Below, one piece after another: positions 22,680-32,182 of a stretch of 64,000 nucleotides of DNA. The stretch comes from an uncultured Bacteroidaceae bacterium. GTDB taxonomy: Bacteria > Bacteroidota > Bacteroidia > Bacteroidales > Bacteroidaceae. The notes beneath the pieces were generated by a model. That model saw only the letters and a list, made by a program, of their open reading frames with translations, did no database searches and was not told the DNA's origin. Where the stretch lies: positions 1 through 64,000 of the forward strand of contig CAJOCU010000009.1 of NCBI GenBank assembly GCA_905233765.1. Direction: 5' to 3'. The stretch's first letter is position 1, and each line of letters opens with the position of its first letter. Both the position numbers and the translations under genes were made by a program.

Positions 22680-23951
22680 TCACTCTTTGAAGCGCTCGCC
22701 CCACAACTGAATCATTCTCTCGTGCAGTTTGCTTTCGGCTGCATTTTGTTGCGCATGCCAGAAACGAGTGGTGATGCCATCGGGTAGGAACTGTTGATCT
22801 ACGAAGTGGCCTTCATAGTCGTGAGCATATTTATATCCTTTGGCATATCCTAATTCTTCCATCAGTTCTGTGGGAGCATTCCGCAAATGAAGAGGTACAG
22901 GCTGGTTCCCAGTCTGTTTAACAAAGGCCAGCGCGTCATTAATAGCCATATAAGCAGAATTGCTTTTAGGAGAAGTAGCTAAATATATAGTGGCTTCTGC
23001 TAAGGGGATGCGTCCTTCTGGCCACCCGATCTTCTGTACGGTGTCAAAAGCGGCATTGGCCAGCAACAGAGCATTGGGATTCGCAAGTCCTATATCCTCG
23101 GAAGCCGAAATCACCAGACGTCGGGCGATAAAGGCAGGGTCCTCACCTCCTTCAATCATGCGAGCCAGCCAGTAGATTGCGCCATCAGGGTCGCTACCAC
23201 GGATGCTCTTGATGAAAGCCGAAATGATATCATAGTGCATCTCGCCGCCCTTGTCGTATGCAAGTGGGTTCTGCTGCAAACGCTCAGCTACGAGCTTGTC
23301 TGTAATCTCTATAGGTCGGTCTTCACTTCCTGTATCCGTTAGCAATTCCAAGATGTTTAGCAATTTGCGAGCATCTCCTCCACTATATCGTAGGAGAGCA
23401 TCGGTTTCCTGGACGGTAATATTTTTTTCTTTCAAGTCGATGTCCTCGTGGAGGGCTCGGTCAACAAGTTGTAGGAGGTCCTCTTTGCCCAATGGCTTCA
23501 GCACATAGACCGCACAGCGAGAGAGTAGTGGTCGTATGACCTCAAACGATGGATTCTCGGTTGTGGCACCTATGAGCGTCACAACGCCTTGTTCTACAGC
23601 ACCTAATAATGAGTCCTGTTGAGACTTAGAGAAACGATGGATCTCATCAATAAACAGAATCGGGCTATTATGCTGAAAGAAGCGATTCCCCTTTGCACGT
23701 TCAATCACCTCGCGCACCTCTTTCACGCCACTTGTGACTGCCGAAAGAGTATAAAAAGGTGTCTCTAATGTGTGTGCAATAATCTGTGCCAGCGTTGTTT
23801 TTCCCACACCAGGAGGTCCCCATAGTATAAAAGAGGAAACGCGGCCGGATTCTATCATCCGTCGCAGAACGGCGCCCTCGCCAACCAGATGCTGTTGACC
23901 GATGTAACCGTCGAGCGTCGTAGGACGCATTCTCTCAGCTAGTGGTTTCAT
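22680..23951 (-). CDS. rarA: Replication-associated recombination protein A (AAA+ ATPase)
   Basis: 423 residues. Walker A GPPGVGKTTLAQ (about 45-56) and Walker B ILFIDEIHRF (about 95-104) are intact, as is the sensor ATTENPSFEV. The C-terminal tetramer part contains YDIISAFIKSIRGSDPDGAIYWLARM and YKYAHDYEGHFVDQQFLPD. It acts at stalled replication forks, related to clamp-loader subunits. The start overlaps the stop of the upstream epimerase gene by four bases. Confidence 0.95.
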   Translation of the reverse strand: MKPLAERMRPTTLDGYIGQQHLVGEGAVLRRMIESGRVSSFILWGPPGVGKTTLAQIIAHTLETPFYTLSAVTSGVKEVREVIERAKGNRFFQHNSPILFIDEIHRFSKSQQDSLLGAVEQGVVTLIGATTENPSFEVIRPLLSRCAVYVLKPLGKEDLLQLVDRALHEDIDLKEKNITVQETDALLRYSGGDARKLLNILELLTDTGSEDRPIEITDKLVAERLQQNPLAYDKGGEMHYDIISAFIKSIRGSDPDGAIYWLARMIEGGEDPAFIARRLVISASEDIGLANPNALLLANAAFDTVQKIGWPEGRIPLAEATIYLATSPKSNSAYMAINDALAFVKQTGNQPVPLHLRNAPTELMEELGYAKGYKYAHDYEGHFVDQQFLPDGITTRFWHAQQNAAESKLHERMIQLWGERFKE

Positions 23952-24820
23952 TCAATCAGAATATCATAGGATGTGGACCATGTCTCACCTGCCTCTACCT
24001 GCTCAATGAACTGACGGTCTTTGAAATCTCCCGTATAACCATTGAGGTCGCATCGACCGTACCATGGCTCGATGCACACGAAAGGTGCCTTACCCTGGCG
24101 TGGAGACCAAAGAGCTGTGATTGGCATAGAATGCCGAACGGTAATGTACGGGCGACCGTTTTTGTCATGCAACGTGATGCGGTTCAGGCGTCCTGTAGCT
24201 TCCAAGATGGTGTCGCAACAGAATGTTTCGTTGGTGAGAGGCAGAAGACCGTTAGCGGGAATCTCCACGTTGAAGGTATTGGCATCTGCAAAGCCTGAGG
24301 ACACCTTCGTGCTGACAAGAGGACTGTCGGCATTGAGTGAGATGAAGCCATGAATATCATCCTCGTCATGGTAGTGAAGATATTGGAAAGCCGGATGGGC
24401 GCCAATCTGGAATGGCATAGTTTTTGTGTCTCTGTTGGTGACGCTCCACTTAACCGTCAACACATTACGCAACAATGTGTAGTCAATGCGCAGCTCGAAG
24501 TCGAAGGGCCACCGTTGGCGGCTTTCTTCATTTGCACAAAGGCAGAATGCTAGATGTCGGTCTTCATCAACAATCTTCGTGAATTCCATATCACGCGCAA
24601 AACCGTGCTGAAACAGTTCATAGTCATTACCTTCGATGTGTGCGGAGTTATTCCAAACTTTTCCCACGATGGGGAACAGTACAGGAGCGCGCCGCCCCCA
24701 ATAGGCAGGGTCTCCTTGCCAGAGATACTCTGTGGGCGCTGCCACACGCTTAATACTTTGCAGTTCTGCGCCTAATGTTGCAATCTCTATTTCTATGATT
24801 CCATTAGACAGATATTCCAT
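23948..24820 (-). CDS. Aldose 1-epimerase family protein (LacX/YeaD-like)
   Basis: 290 residues. The pattern matches the galactose-mutarotase fold group: IATLGAELQSIK near the start, YLWQGDPAYWGRRAPVLFPIVGKV, PFQIGAHPAFQY with the catalytic-type His, and FVCIEPWYGRCD with the Glu/Asp near the end. It interconverts anomers of a hexose or hexose phosphate; the substrate is not visible. It overlaps rarA by four bases and has its own promoter upstream. Confidence 0.85.
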   Translation of the reverse strand: MEYLSNGIIEIEIATLGAELQSIKRVAAPTEYLWQGDPAYWGRRAPVLFPIVGKVWNNSAHIEGNDYELFQHGFARDMEFTKIVDEDRHLAFCLCANEESRQRWPFDFELRIDYTLLRNVLTVKWSVTNRDTKTMPFQIGAHPAFQYLHYHDEDDIHGFISLNADSPLVSTKVSSGFADANTFNVEIPANGLLPLTNETFCCDTILEATGRLNRITLHDKNGRPYITVRHSMPITALWSPRQGKAPFVCIEPWYGRCDLNGYTGDFKDRQFIEQVEAGETWSTSYDILIE

Positions 24821-24853
24821 CGTTGCAGCTTGTTTATGGTGTTATTGTTGGTG

Positions 24854-24884
24854 CAAAGGTAGAGATTTCTGTCGGTTGTACAAC
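24854..24884 (-). promoter_or_regulatory. Promoter for the epimerase-rarA pair
   Basis: On the minus strand GTTG (24884-24881), 19 bases, TACCTTTG (24861-24854), then the gene start at 24820. Confidence 0.6.
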
Positions 24885-24970
24885 GTCAATCTCATATTTT
24901 TTTCGTTAAAAAAGGTGCTTTCGCGTGTTACTTCGTCTTTTTTGTGTATTTTCGCGCCGAAATAACGAGA

Positions 24971-26422
24971 ATGATATTTCACTTGGGCAAGAAAGACGAG
25001 CTCCTACTGCGCATACGTCAGCATGAGAAACTATCCACCGCCGAGCAACTGCAACTGACGGTGCTGTTGTCAGTGCCCGCCATCATCGCCCAGCTCTCCA
25101 CTATCCTGATGTTCTACATCGACAATGCCATGGTGGGCTCACTCGGCGCTCTGGCTTCGGCCAGCATCGGTATCATCGCTACGACGACGTGGCTTTTCTG
25201 GAGCATCATCTCCTGCGTGGCTACGGGCTTCTCTGTGCAGGTGGCCCATCTCGTGGGAGCCAACAACCTTATGCGTGCTCGCGATGTGTTCCGACAGAGT
25301 CTGTTGGCTGCAATGGTGGTGTCGGCCATTACGATGGTTGTGGGGCTTCTCATCGCCGGGCCGTTACCTTATTGGCTGGGTGGCGGCGAAGACATCGCCT
25401 ACGATGCCTCGCTCTATTTCTTCATCTTCATCTTGGGCACTCCGATGGCGATGATCAATATGCTGTCGAGTTCGATGCTGCGCTGTGCCGGCAACATCAA
25501 GGTGCCGTCGCTAGTGAATGTCGCGATGTGCGTTCTGGACGTCGTTTTTAATTTCTTCCTCATCTTCCCCACAAGAACTATCAGCTTTCAGCTTTCAACT
25601 ATCAACTATCATCTAGATCTCCCCGGTGCCGGCCTCGGCGTGGCAGGTGCTGCCATCGGCACGCTCACGGCCGAGCTGCTGTCGGCGGCCTTCCTATTGT
25701 GGTACGCCACAACACGCTGTCCCGAACTACGACTGAAACACTCCAAGGGTTCGTTCATGCCCGAGCGCGCCATCCTTAGCGAAGCCTTTGATATTGCCGG
25801 CCCTGTTTTCCTGCAACGAGCGCTCTTAAATGCCGCGCAGATTGTGACGACGATTATCGTGGCTCCCTTGGGTGCCGTCGCCATCGCTGCTAATGCGTTG
25901 GGTATCACGGCCGAGAGCCTATGTTATATGCCAGGCTATGGCATCGGCGAGGCTGCCACGACGCTTGTGGGCCAGAGCTATGGTGCTGGGCGCTATCGCC
26001 TCACCGACCGCTTCGCCTGGATGACGACAATCTTGGGCATTGTGGTGATGACGTTGATGGGCGTTATCATGTATTTCGCAGCACCCCTGATGATGGCCTC
26101 GCTGACGCCCGACGAGGCTGTTCGGCAGTTGGGCGTCGAGTGCCTCCGCATAGAGGCGTGGGCAGAGCCGGGCTTCGCGGCCAGCATCGTGGCCATGAGT
26201 TGCTTCATCGGCGTTGGCGACACGAAGAAACCAGCCTTCATGAACCTCTTCTCCGTGTGGCTTGTGCGCATTACACTGGCAGCGTTGCTGGCACCGCACT
26301 ACGGGCTGCATGGCGTGTGGATGGGTATGGCCATTGAGCTCACATTCCGTGGCATTATCTTCCTGGTGCGTCTGAAATGGGAAAACTGGATGAAGATTGA
26401 AAAAGAAAAAATAAGAATTTAA
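24971..26422 (+). CDS. MATE-family multidrug/sodium efflux transporter
   Basis: 483 residues with twelve hydrophobic segments. The start at 24971 is chosen because a -7-like box (TATTTTCG, 24947-24954) covers the earlier ATG. MATE features include LSVPAIIAQLSTILMFYIDNAMVGSLG at the start, FLQRALLNAAQIVTTIIVAPLG-VAIAANALG in the second half and YGIGEAATTLVGQSYGAG. At about residues 201-217 the loop reads RTISFQLSTINYHLD, coded by short repeats of a CTTTCA/ACTATCA type, an in-frame addition in a place where relatives go straight into LPGAGLGVAGAA. It starts the MATE / DUF3737 / PatB run. Confidence 0.92.
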   Translation: MIFHLGKKDELLLRIRQHEKLSTAEQLQLTVLLSVPAIIAQLSTILMFYIDNAMVGSLGALASASIGIIATTTWLFWSIISCVATGFSVQVAHLVGANNLMRARDVFRQSLLAAMVVSAITMVVGLLIAGPLPYWLGGGEDIAYDASLYFFIFILGTPMAMINMLSSSMLRCAGNIKVPSLVNVAMCVLDVVFNFFLIFPTRTISFQLSTINYHLDLPGAGLGVAGAAIGTLTAELLSAAFLLWYATTRCPELRLKHSKGSFMPERAILSEAFDIAGPVFLQRALLNAAQIVTTIIVAPLGAVAIAANALGITAESLCYMPGYGIGEAATTLVGQSYGAGRYRLTDRFAWMTTILGIVVMTLMGVIMYFAAPLMMASLTPDEAVRQLGVECLRIEAWAEPGFAASIVAMSCFIGVGDTKKPAFMNLFSVWLVRITLAALLAPHYGLHGVWMGMAIELTFRGIIFLVRLKWENWMKIEKEKIRI

Positions 26423-26439
26423 GATTAAAGAAGAACTAT

Positions 26440-27285
26440 ATGAAATTGATTAAAGACCAATCCTTTGGCGGCGAGCGCCCCCTGTTCGCTATCCATGATA
26501 CACGGCTTGAGAATGTAACCATCACAGAGGGCGAGAGTGGCATCAAATGCTGCCAGCGCCTTGAGGCAGACCGCTGCCGCTTTATCGGCAAATACCCATG
26601 GTGGCATGTCGATGGCTCGCTCATCACCAACTGCTACTTTGAGGTGGGCTCACGCTCGGCCATTTGGTACAGCAATGATATGGTGATGCGTGACTGCGTC
26701 ATCGATGGTCCCAAGTTTTTTCGCGAGATGCGAGGCTTGACGCTTGAGAACGTGAACATCACCGATGCCGATGAGACCTTCTGGCGTGTCACCGATCTGA
26801 GGGTGCGCAACGTAAAGCTACACGAAGGTACCTATCCCTTCATGTTTTGCGAGAATGTGGATGTCGATGGCCTCGAGAGCGACTCGAAATATGTCTTCCA
26901 GTATGTCCGCAATGCCGTTGTCCGCAACGCGAATATTGTCACGAAGGATGCTTTTTGGGAGACAGAGGACGTTACTATCTACGACTCAGTGCTCGATGGA
27001 GAGTACCTCGGCTGGCACTCCAAGAACCTGCGCCTCGTGCGCTGCCACATCGGAGGTGAACAACCCCTCTGCTACATCGACGGCCTCACGCTAGAAGACT
27101 GCACCTTCGACCCTGCCAGTGACCGTGCCTTCGAGGATTGCAGCAATATTAACGCCGACATCCGCGGCGCCATCACCAACATTAAGAACCCCATCAGCGG
27201 TCGCATCGTGGCGGACAGCATCGGCTCTATCACCCTCGATGAGAACATCAAACAACCTGCCAACTGCGAAATCATTACGCGCTAA
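26440..27285 (+). CDS. DUF3737 family right-handed beta-helix protein
   Basis: 281 residues built from repeated strands of about 20 residues (DTRLENVTITEGESGIK, LEADRCRFIGKYPWWHVDGS, LITNCYFEVGSRSAIWYSND, LTLENVNITDADETFW), the regular pattern of a parallel beta-helix. It has no signal peptide. The family is DUF3737, often found between MATE and cystathionine-lyase genes; its function is unknown. It starts 17 bases after the MATE stop. Confidence 0.88.
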   Translation: MKLIKDQSFGGERPLFAIHDTRLENVTITEGESGIKCCQRLEADRCRFIGKYPWWHVDGSLITNCYFEVGSRSAIWYSNDMVMRDCVIDGPKFFREMRGLTLENVNITDADETFWRVTDLRVRNVKLHEGTYPFMFCENVDVDGLESDSKYVFQYVRNAVVRNANIVTKDAFWETEDVTIYDSVLDGEYLGWHSKNLRLVRCHIGGEQPLCYIDGLTLEDCTFDPASDRAFEDCSNINADIRGAITNIKNPISGRIVADSIGSITLDENIKQPANCEIITR

Positions 27286-27332
27286 ACTCCCCTTCGTTAT
27301 GTATGTCGCTGTCAGCGACTCTCACTCTCCTC

Positions 27333-28505
27333 ATGATCTACGATTTCGACAAAGAGATTTCTCGCCGCGGCACCGACTGCGTGAAATGGGATGAGGCCGA
27401 GGCCGATGTCCTGCCAATGTGGGTGGCTGATATGGATATCGAGACAGCACCCTGCGTGCAGCAGGCCATCCTGCGTCGTGCCCAGCATGGTGTCTATGGC
27501 TATGCCCTCGTCCCTGAAGGCTTCTACGATGCCATCATCTGGTGGAACAGCCATCGACACGGGTGGACGCTACGCCGCGAGTGGATACTATACACTAGTG
27601 GTGTCGTCCCTGCCGTCTCTGCCATCATCAAAGCCCTTTGCCAGCCTGGCGACGGTGTTCTCACATTCACGCCCGCTTACAATTGCTTCTTCTCCAGCAT
27701 CCGAAATAATGGCTGCCATCTCGTGGACTTTCCACTCACATGGTCACCCTCGGAAGAGCGCTACAGTATAGATTTCGAGATGCTGGAACGTACCCTTGAC
27801 ACAGAGCGTCCGCGCCTCTTCCTGCTCTGCAATCCCCACAACCCATCCGGGCGTGTGTGGACTCGCGACGAGCTTACTCGCATCGCCATTCTCTGTGCTT
27901 CGCGCGGCATCGCCGTGCTCTCCGACGAGATACATTGCGAGTTCGTTGATCCCGCCCTTGGGCGTCGCTACCTGCCTTTTGCGCCTATCGCACGGGATGC
28001 AGGCTGCCAGTGGGTGATTGCTAACGCCCCCAACAAAGCCTTTAATATCGCAGGCCTGCAGACAGCATACATCATCTCGCCCAATGCCGATATCCGTGAT
28101 CGCATCGACCGGGCCATCAACGATAACGAGGTTTGCGATATTAATTGCTTCAGCTTCTTAGCCCTTCAGGCCGCTTACACTCCAGAAGGTGAGGAATGGT
28201 TGAATCAACTTGTAGCTTATATCTTTGAAAACTATCGCTATTTCCGCGAGCATCTCAAAGCCGTTTTTCCGTCTCTCCCCATTGCTCATTTAGAAGGTAC
28301 CTACCTCGCATGGGTTGATGTCAGCTCGCTTATTGTTGAGCCGCCATTTAGTGGGAGCAGTGAGAGCCTTGCTGAGCACATCCGCCAGCAGCACCGTGTA
28401 TGGGTCAATGGCGGCGAGATGTATGGTCAAGCAGGTTTTATCCGAGTGAACTTAGCAACGCAGCGTTCCCGCCTCACTGAAGCCCTGCGTCGTCTACGAG
28501 TCTAA
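27333..28505 (+). CDS. MalY/PatB-type PLP-dependent cystathionine beta-lyase
   Basis: 390 residues from ATG 27333 (MIYDFDKEISRRGTDCVKWD), which matches the family start; the upstream ATG at 27303 would add ten hydrophobic residues. Typical MalY/PatB features are LPMWVADMDIETAP, GVYGYALVPEGFYDAIIWW, CNPHNPSGRVWT, LSDEIHCEFV and the PLP-lysine stretch NAPNKAFNIAGLQTAY. The reaction is C-S cleavage of cystathionine or cysteine to pyruvate, ammonia and a thiol. It is the third gene of the MATE cluster. Confidence 0.92.
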   Translation: MIYDFDKEISRRGTDCVKWDEAEADVLPMWVADMDIETAPCVQQAILRRAQHGVYGYALVPEGFYDAIIWWNSHRHGWTLRREWILYTSGVVPAVSAIIKALCQPGDGVLTFTPAYNCFFSSIRNNGCHLVDFPLTWSPSEERYSIDFEMLERTLDTERPRLFLLCNPHNPSGRVWTRDELTRIAILCASRGIAVLSDEIHCEFVDPALGRRYLPFAPIARDAGCQWVIANAPNKAFNIAGLQTAYIISPNADIRDRIDRAINDNEVCDINCFSFLALQAAYTPEGEEWLNQLVAYIFENYRYFREHLKAVFPSLPIAHLEGTYLAWVDVSSLIVEPPFSGSSESLAEHIRQQHRVWVNGGEMYGQAGFIRVNLATQRSRLTEALRRLRV

Positions 28506-28519
28506 AAAACGGCCATAAT

Positions 28520-28720
28520 ATGGATTACTTACCTCATGATCCTGCTATTTTGGTATCGAGCGTGAATATGCTCCTTCGTGACGAGGAATATGACACGCTA
28601 GAGGAATTGTGCGATGCCTTTGGCAGGGACCCTGAAGAAATCAAGGCATATTTACAAGAGTACGGCTATATATGGAGTGAGAGTCAGGAGCAGTTTCGTC
28701 CCATTGGCTACGATGAATGA
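28520..28720 (+). CDS. DUF4250 domain protein
   Basis: 66 residues, the whole length of the DUF4250 family: LPHDPAILVSSVNMLLRDEEYDTLEELCDAFGRDPEEIKAYLQEYGYIWSESQEQF. It looks like a small helix-turn-helix fold (LEELCDAFGRDPEEIKAYL) and may bind nucleic acid, but the function is unknown. It lies 14 bases after the PatB stop and is probably cotranscribed. Confidence 0.85.
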   Translation: MDYLPHDPAILVSSVNMLLRDEEYDTLEELCDAFGRDPEEIKAYLQEYGYIWSESQEQFRPIGYDE

Positions 28721-28759
28721 AATATGTGCATAACGTGCCTAAAATCAAGTCAAAGAGTC

Positions 28760-29179
28760 TTATTCTCTTCCTTCAATCTTGGAGAGTTTCTCGCTGGCGT
28801 AATCAAAAGCGTAGAAAATCTTCTTGGGCTTGAGAATCTTCTTGAATTCTTCGTAGTATTTCTTTTTGACATCAAGTTCCTTGGCGTCGCACTCGAACTT
28901 TGCATCGAGGAGCTGTGTAGCTTGGCTGTCGGTGAGGGTTCCGGCTTTCTCGGCGGCCTTGTACTTGTCCTTGAGGTTGTCGTACTTCTCGTTGGCGGCT
29001 TTCTTTTCGGTGAGGTAGGCGCGGAGGACGGGGGCGAACTTGGCCTCGGTTTCCTTGTTCAGACGCAGGTTCTTTAGCGTGTATTCATAACGCTTCTCCA
29101 ATTTCTTCTGTGCGGACACGGGGGTGACGCTGATCCCGAACAGGAATGCGGATACCAATAGAATTACAATCTTTTTCAT
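28760..29179 (-). CDS. Small exported helical protein, Spy/CpxP-like length
   Basis: 139 residues with a signal peptide (MKKIVILLVSAFLFGISVTPVSAQ). The mature part is highly charged and helical (RYEYTLKNLRLNKETEAKFAPVLRAYLTEKKAANEKYDNLKDKYKAAEKAGTLTDSQATQLLDAKFE...). The periodic charge and the 'L-x-x-A-K-F-x-P-V-L-x-x-Y' pattern recall periplasmic sensors or chaperones of the Spy/CpxP type common in Bacteroidota, but the LTxxQ motifs are weak, so the function is left open. Confidence 0.75.
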   Translation of the reverse strand: MKKIVILLVSAFLFGISVTPVSAQKKLEKRYEYTLKNLRLNKETEAKFAPVLRAYLTEKKAANEKYDNLKDKYKAAEKAGTLTDSQATQLLDAKFECDAKELDVKKKYYEEFKKILKPKKIFYAFDYASEKLSKIEGRE

Positions 29180-29241
29180 TTCATATTTAATTATATGGTG
29201 AAGATATCTCGATGATTCGTTATTTCAATGCTTCGAAGGAT

Positions 29242-31134
29242 TTATTTATTTGGTTTCCTTTTGACCGTTTTGGAGTGATTGGGTTTATTGGAGTTGAAGG
29301 GGTTGTGCGATTTTTCCTCTTCCTTGTACCAGAAGAAGTACTGACGCTGGGCCTGTTTCTCTGTGGGCGTGCGGGCTACAAAGACTGGCTGTAGCGTGTC
29401 AGGATTGTAGCCGGTAGCGTACATCGTTGTGGCGGTGGTCATGGGTGTGGGCGTGAAGTCCTGCACCTGTTCAAGGCGGAAACCTAGGTGGCGTGTCTCA
29501 TTGGCCAGCTGCGCCATATCCTCCTCGTGGCAGCCCGGATGGGAGCTGATGAAGTAGGGGATGATCTGCTGGCGTAGGCCACATTCATGATTGATGCGGT
29601 CGAACAGCCGTTTGAAATCATAGAAGAGGCGGAAGGAGGGTTTGCGCATCATCTGGAGCACGCGGTTGCTGGTGTGCTCGGGGGCGACCTTCAGACGCCC
29701 GCTGACGTGGCGCGTTATGAGCTCGCGTGTGTAGTCGGCGGCAGCGCGGTTAAGGGCATCGTCGCGCCAGTCGTGCAGCAGCAGGTCGTAGCGCACACCG
29801 CTACCGATGTAGCTGTGCTTGATGCCGGGCAGGGCATCCACGGCGCGGTATATGTCTAGCAGCGGACGATGGTCGCCGTTGAGGTTGGGACAGATGGCGG
29901 GATGGATGCACGAGGGACGACGGCATTTTCGACATGCGTTAAGGTTCTTGCCTCGCATGGCGTACATATTTGCCGAGGGACCTCCGAGGTCAGAGAGGTT
30001 GCCGCGGAAGTCGGGCATGTGGGTGATGGCTTCCACCTCGCTCAGGATGCTCTCCTTGGAGCGTGTGACCACGAATTTACCCTGGTGGGCGGAGATGGTG
30101 CAGAAGGCACAGCCGCCGAAGCAACCGCGGTGCATGTTCACCGAGAAACGAATCATCTCGTAGGCGGGGATGCGTTTCCCTGCGTATTTGGGGTGGGGCA
30201 GACGTGTGTAGGGGAGGTCGAAGGAGTGGTCGAGTTCGGCCGTGGTCATTGGTGGAAACGGCGGATTCACGACAACCCATTGCGAGCCTGTCTGCTGGAT
30301 GAGGCGCTGGGCCTCGAGGCGGTTGCTTTCTTCCTCTATGTGGTGGAAGTTCTCTGCATGGTGTCGCGGTTCGCGCAGGCAATCCTCGAAGGGATGTAGC
30401 ATGATGTCGTCAGCGCTGATGCCACCCGGGATAGCGGCTGCGGAGGGATAGGCGACGACGGATTGCGGCAGACCGTCGAGGGCGTCGCGCAGGGCCTTGC
30501 GAGTGAGCAGGGCGTTGCCTTCGTCATCGTAAGCGAGGGCGGGGTGGTAGCTGTCGAGGAGCTCTAGAGCACGATGCACCAGCTCGATGGTGGGCTGCTC
30601 GCCCATGCCGTAGAGAATAGCGTCGGCGCCGCTGTCGAGCAGGATGCTGGGGCGTAGGCGCTCTTGCCAGTAGTCGTAGTGCGCGAGGCGGCGCAGCGAG
30701 GCCTCAATGCCGCCGAGGATGACGGGACAGTCGGGGAAGAGCTCCCTGCAGATGCGTGTATAGACGATGGTGGGGTACTCAGGCCGCAGGTCGTGACGAC
30801 CGTCGGGGCTGTAGGTGTCCTCGGAGCGCAGGCGTCGTGCAGCGGTGTACTTGTTCACCATCGAGTCCATGCAACCTGGCGCCACGCCAAACCACAGGCG
30901 TGGACGTCCCAGCTTCTTAAAGTCGCGGTAGTCCCCGTGCCAATCGGGTTGCGGGATGATGGCCACGCGCAACCCCTCTGCCTCCAGCAAGCGTCCGATG
31001 ACGGCAGCACCGAAGGACGGATGATCCACATAGGCATCAGCCGAAAGCAGGATGACATCAGCCTGCTCCCAGCCTCGCTGTTGCATTTCCTTGCGGGTCG
31101 TGGGGAGGAAGAGGTGAGGCAAGGACACTTTCAC
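29242..31134 (-). CDS. YgiQ family radical SAM protein
   Basis: 630 residues, the usual YgiQ length. An N-terminal B12-binding-like domain (QADVILLSADAYVDHPSFGAAVIGRLLEAEG) is followed by the radical SAM cluster C-x3-C-x2-C in GCFGGCAFCTISAHQG. The conserved block CRKCRRPSCIHPAICPNLN with extra cysteines and the KVAPEHTSNRVLQMMRKPS stretch are family marks. Its reaction is not known. Its start overlaps the upstream lipid kinase stop by four bases. Confidence 0.9.
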   Translation of the reverse strand: MKVSLPHLFLPTTRKEMQQRGWEQADVILLSADAYVDHPSFGAAVIGRLLEAEGLRVAIIPQPDWHGDYRDFKKLGRPRLWFGVAPGCMDSMVNKYTAARRLRSEDTYSPDGRHDLRPEYPTIVYTRICRELFPDCPVILGGIEASLRRLAHYDYWQERLRPSILLDSGADAILYGMGEQPTIELVHRALELLDSYHPALAYDDEGNALLTRKALRDALDGLPQSVVAYPSAAAIPGGISADDIMLHPFEDCLREPRHHAENFHHIEEESNRLEAQRLIQQTGSQWVVVNPPFPPMTTAELDHSFDLPYTRLPHPKYAGKRIPAYEMIRFSVNMHRGCFGGCAFCTISAHQGKFVVTRSKESILSEVEAITHMPDFRGNLSDLGGPSANMYAMRGKNLNACRKCRRPSCIHPAICPNLNGDHRPLLDIYRAVDALPGIKHSYIGSGVRYDLLLHDWRDDALNRAAADYTRELITRHVSGRLKVAPEHTSNRVLQMMRKPSFRLFYDFKRLFDRINHECGLRQQIIPYFISSHPGCHEEDMAQLANETRHLGFRLEQVQDFTPTPMTTATTMYATGYNPDTLQPVFVARTPTEKQAQRQYFFWYKEEEKSHNPFNSNKPNHSKTVKRKPNK

Positions 31135-32153
31135 TTATTACGTTGCAGTACTCTGTCGAGGAGTGACTTGTTGATGGCTAGGATCTTGCGTTGCTGCGCC
31201 TTGATGTCGCCTGTGATCTGGTCGAAGATATCCTGAATGTTGTGAATCATGGGCGCAGTGGTCTTGTCGGCCAGCTCATTGACCACCACACGCAGTCCCT
31301 TGGGCACGAGGCGTACTTCGATGTTGGCGCCGGCCTCGGCAGGCTCGCCGTCGTAGTGGATGACCCCGGACTGAGCGCGGTGAATCTTCAGTGATGTGCA
31401 TTGGAAGGTCTTCACGTGTGAGTTGGTGTCAAGCGTCTTGTTCATGGCTTGCATGACAATTTGCGGGGCATCGAGCATATTGAGCGGCTCGATGATGGTG
31501 ACATCGAGGAGACCGTCGCTCATGGAGGCCTGCGGCGCGATATAGAAGTTGTTGCCGTACTGCGAGGCGTTGCCGCAGGCGATGAGGAATGCGGTGTAGT
31601 GCTCCTTCTGCCCATCGACGTCAATCTCGTAGGTCTCGGGTTTGTAGGAGAGACCGCCTTGGAAGACGTTCTCGATGTAGGTCTGGATGCCGCGCTTGCC
31701 GCAGCCGGCGAACTTCTCGCTGATGAAAGCATCGAAGCCCATACCGCAGGTGCAGAAGAAGGGGATATCGTTGATGAGGCCGTAGTCGAGCGACTTGATG
31801 TCACAGCGCGACAGCACGCGCAGTGCACCGTCGGGATCAAGAGGTATTTGGATATGGCGTGCGAGACCGTTGCCGCTACCCATAGGGATTATGGCGAGTG
31901 CCGTCTCGCTGTGGCGCAGCGCGCGCGCTACCTCGTTGACGGTGCCGTCGCCGCCGATGGCTACGCAGACGTCGATGTCAGCGCGCGAGGCATTGGAAGC
32001 CAGTTCCTCAGCGTGGCCGCGGTGGTCGGTCCAAGCCACATCCCATTCGAAGCGCTCGCTGTCGAGGAAGCGAGGTAGGGAGTCTATGATGGGCTGCTTA
32101 TCGTGGGTTCCCGAGATGGGATTCGCGATGAACAGAAGTCTTGTCTTACTCAT
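31131..32153 (-). CDS. Diacylglycerol/sphingoid-type lipid kinase (YegS/DgkB family)
   Basis: 340 residues. The catalytic DAGK domain has the nucleotide-binding motif VAIGGDGTVNEVARAL and GSGNGLARH, then the family's second domain (MSDGLLDVTIIEPLN, YDGEPAE). The family phosphorylates diacylglycerol, phosphatidylglycerol, sphingosine or ceramide. The serine palmitoyltransferase gene starts divergently 167 bases away, so a sphingoid substrate deserves consideration, but sequence alone does not tell. Confidence 0.88.
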   Translation of the reverse strand: MSKTRLLFIANPISGTHDKQPIIDSLPRFLDSERFEWDVAWTDHRGHAEELASNASRADIDVCVAIGGDGTVNEVARALRHSETALAIIPMGSGNGLARHIQIPLDPDGALRVLSRCDIKSLDYGLINDIPFFCTCGMGFDAFISEKFAGCGKRGIQTYIENVFQGGLSYKPETYEIDVDGQKEHYTAFLIACGNASQYGNNFYIAPQASMSDGLLDVTIIEPLNMLDAPQIVMQAMNKTLDTNSHVKTFQCTSLKIHRAQSGVIHYDGEPAEAGANIEVRLVPKGLRVVVNELADKTTAPMIHNIQDIFDQITGDIKAQQRKILAINKSLLDRVLQRNK

Positions 32154-32174
32154 TATTAATTATATTAGATGACG

Positions 32175-32182
32175 CAAATGTA
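32175..32182 (-). promoter_or_regulatory. Candidate -7 box for the lipid kinase-ygiQ pair
   Basis: CAAATGTA on the plus strand is TACATTTG on the minus strand, 22 bases before the kinase start. Confidence 0.45.
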
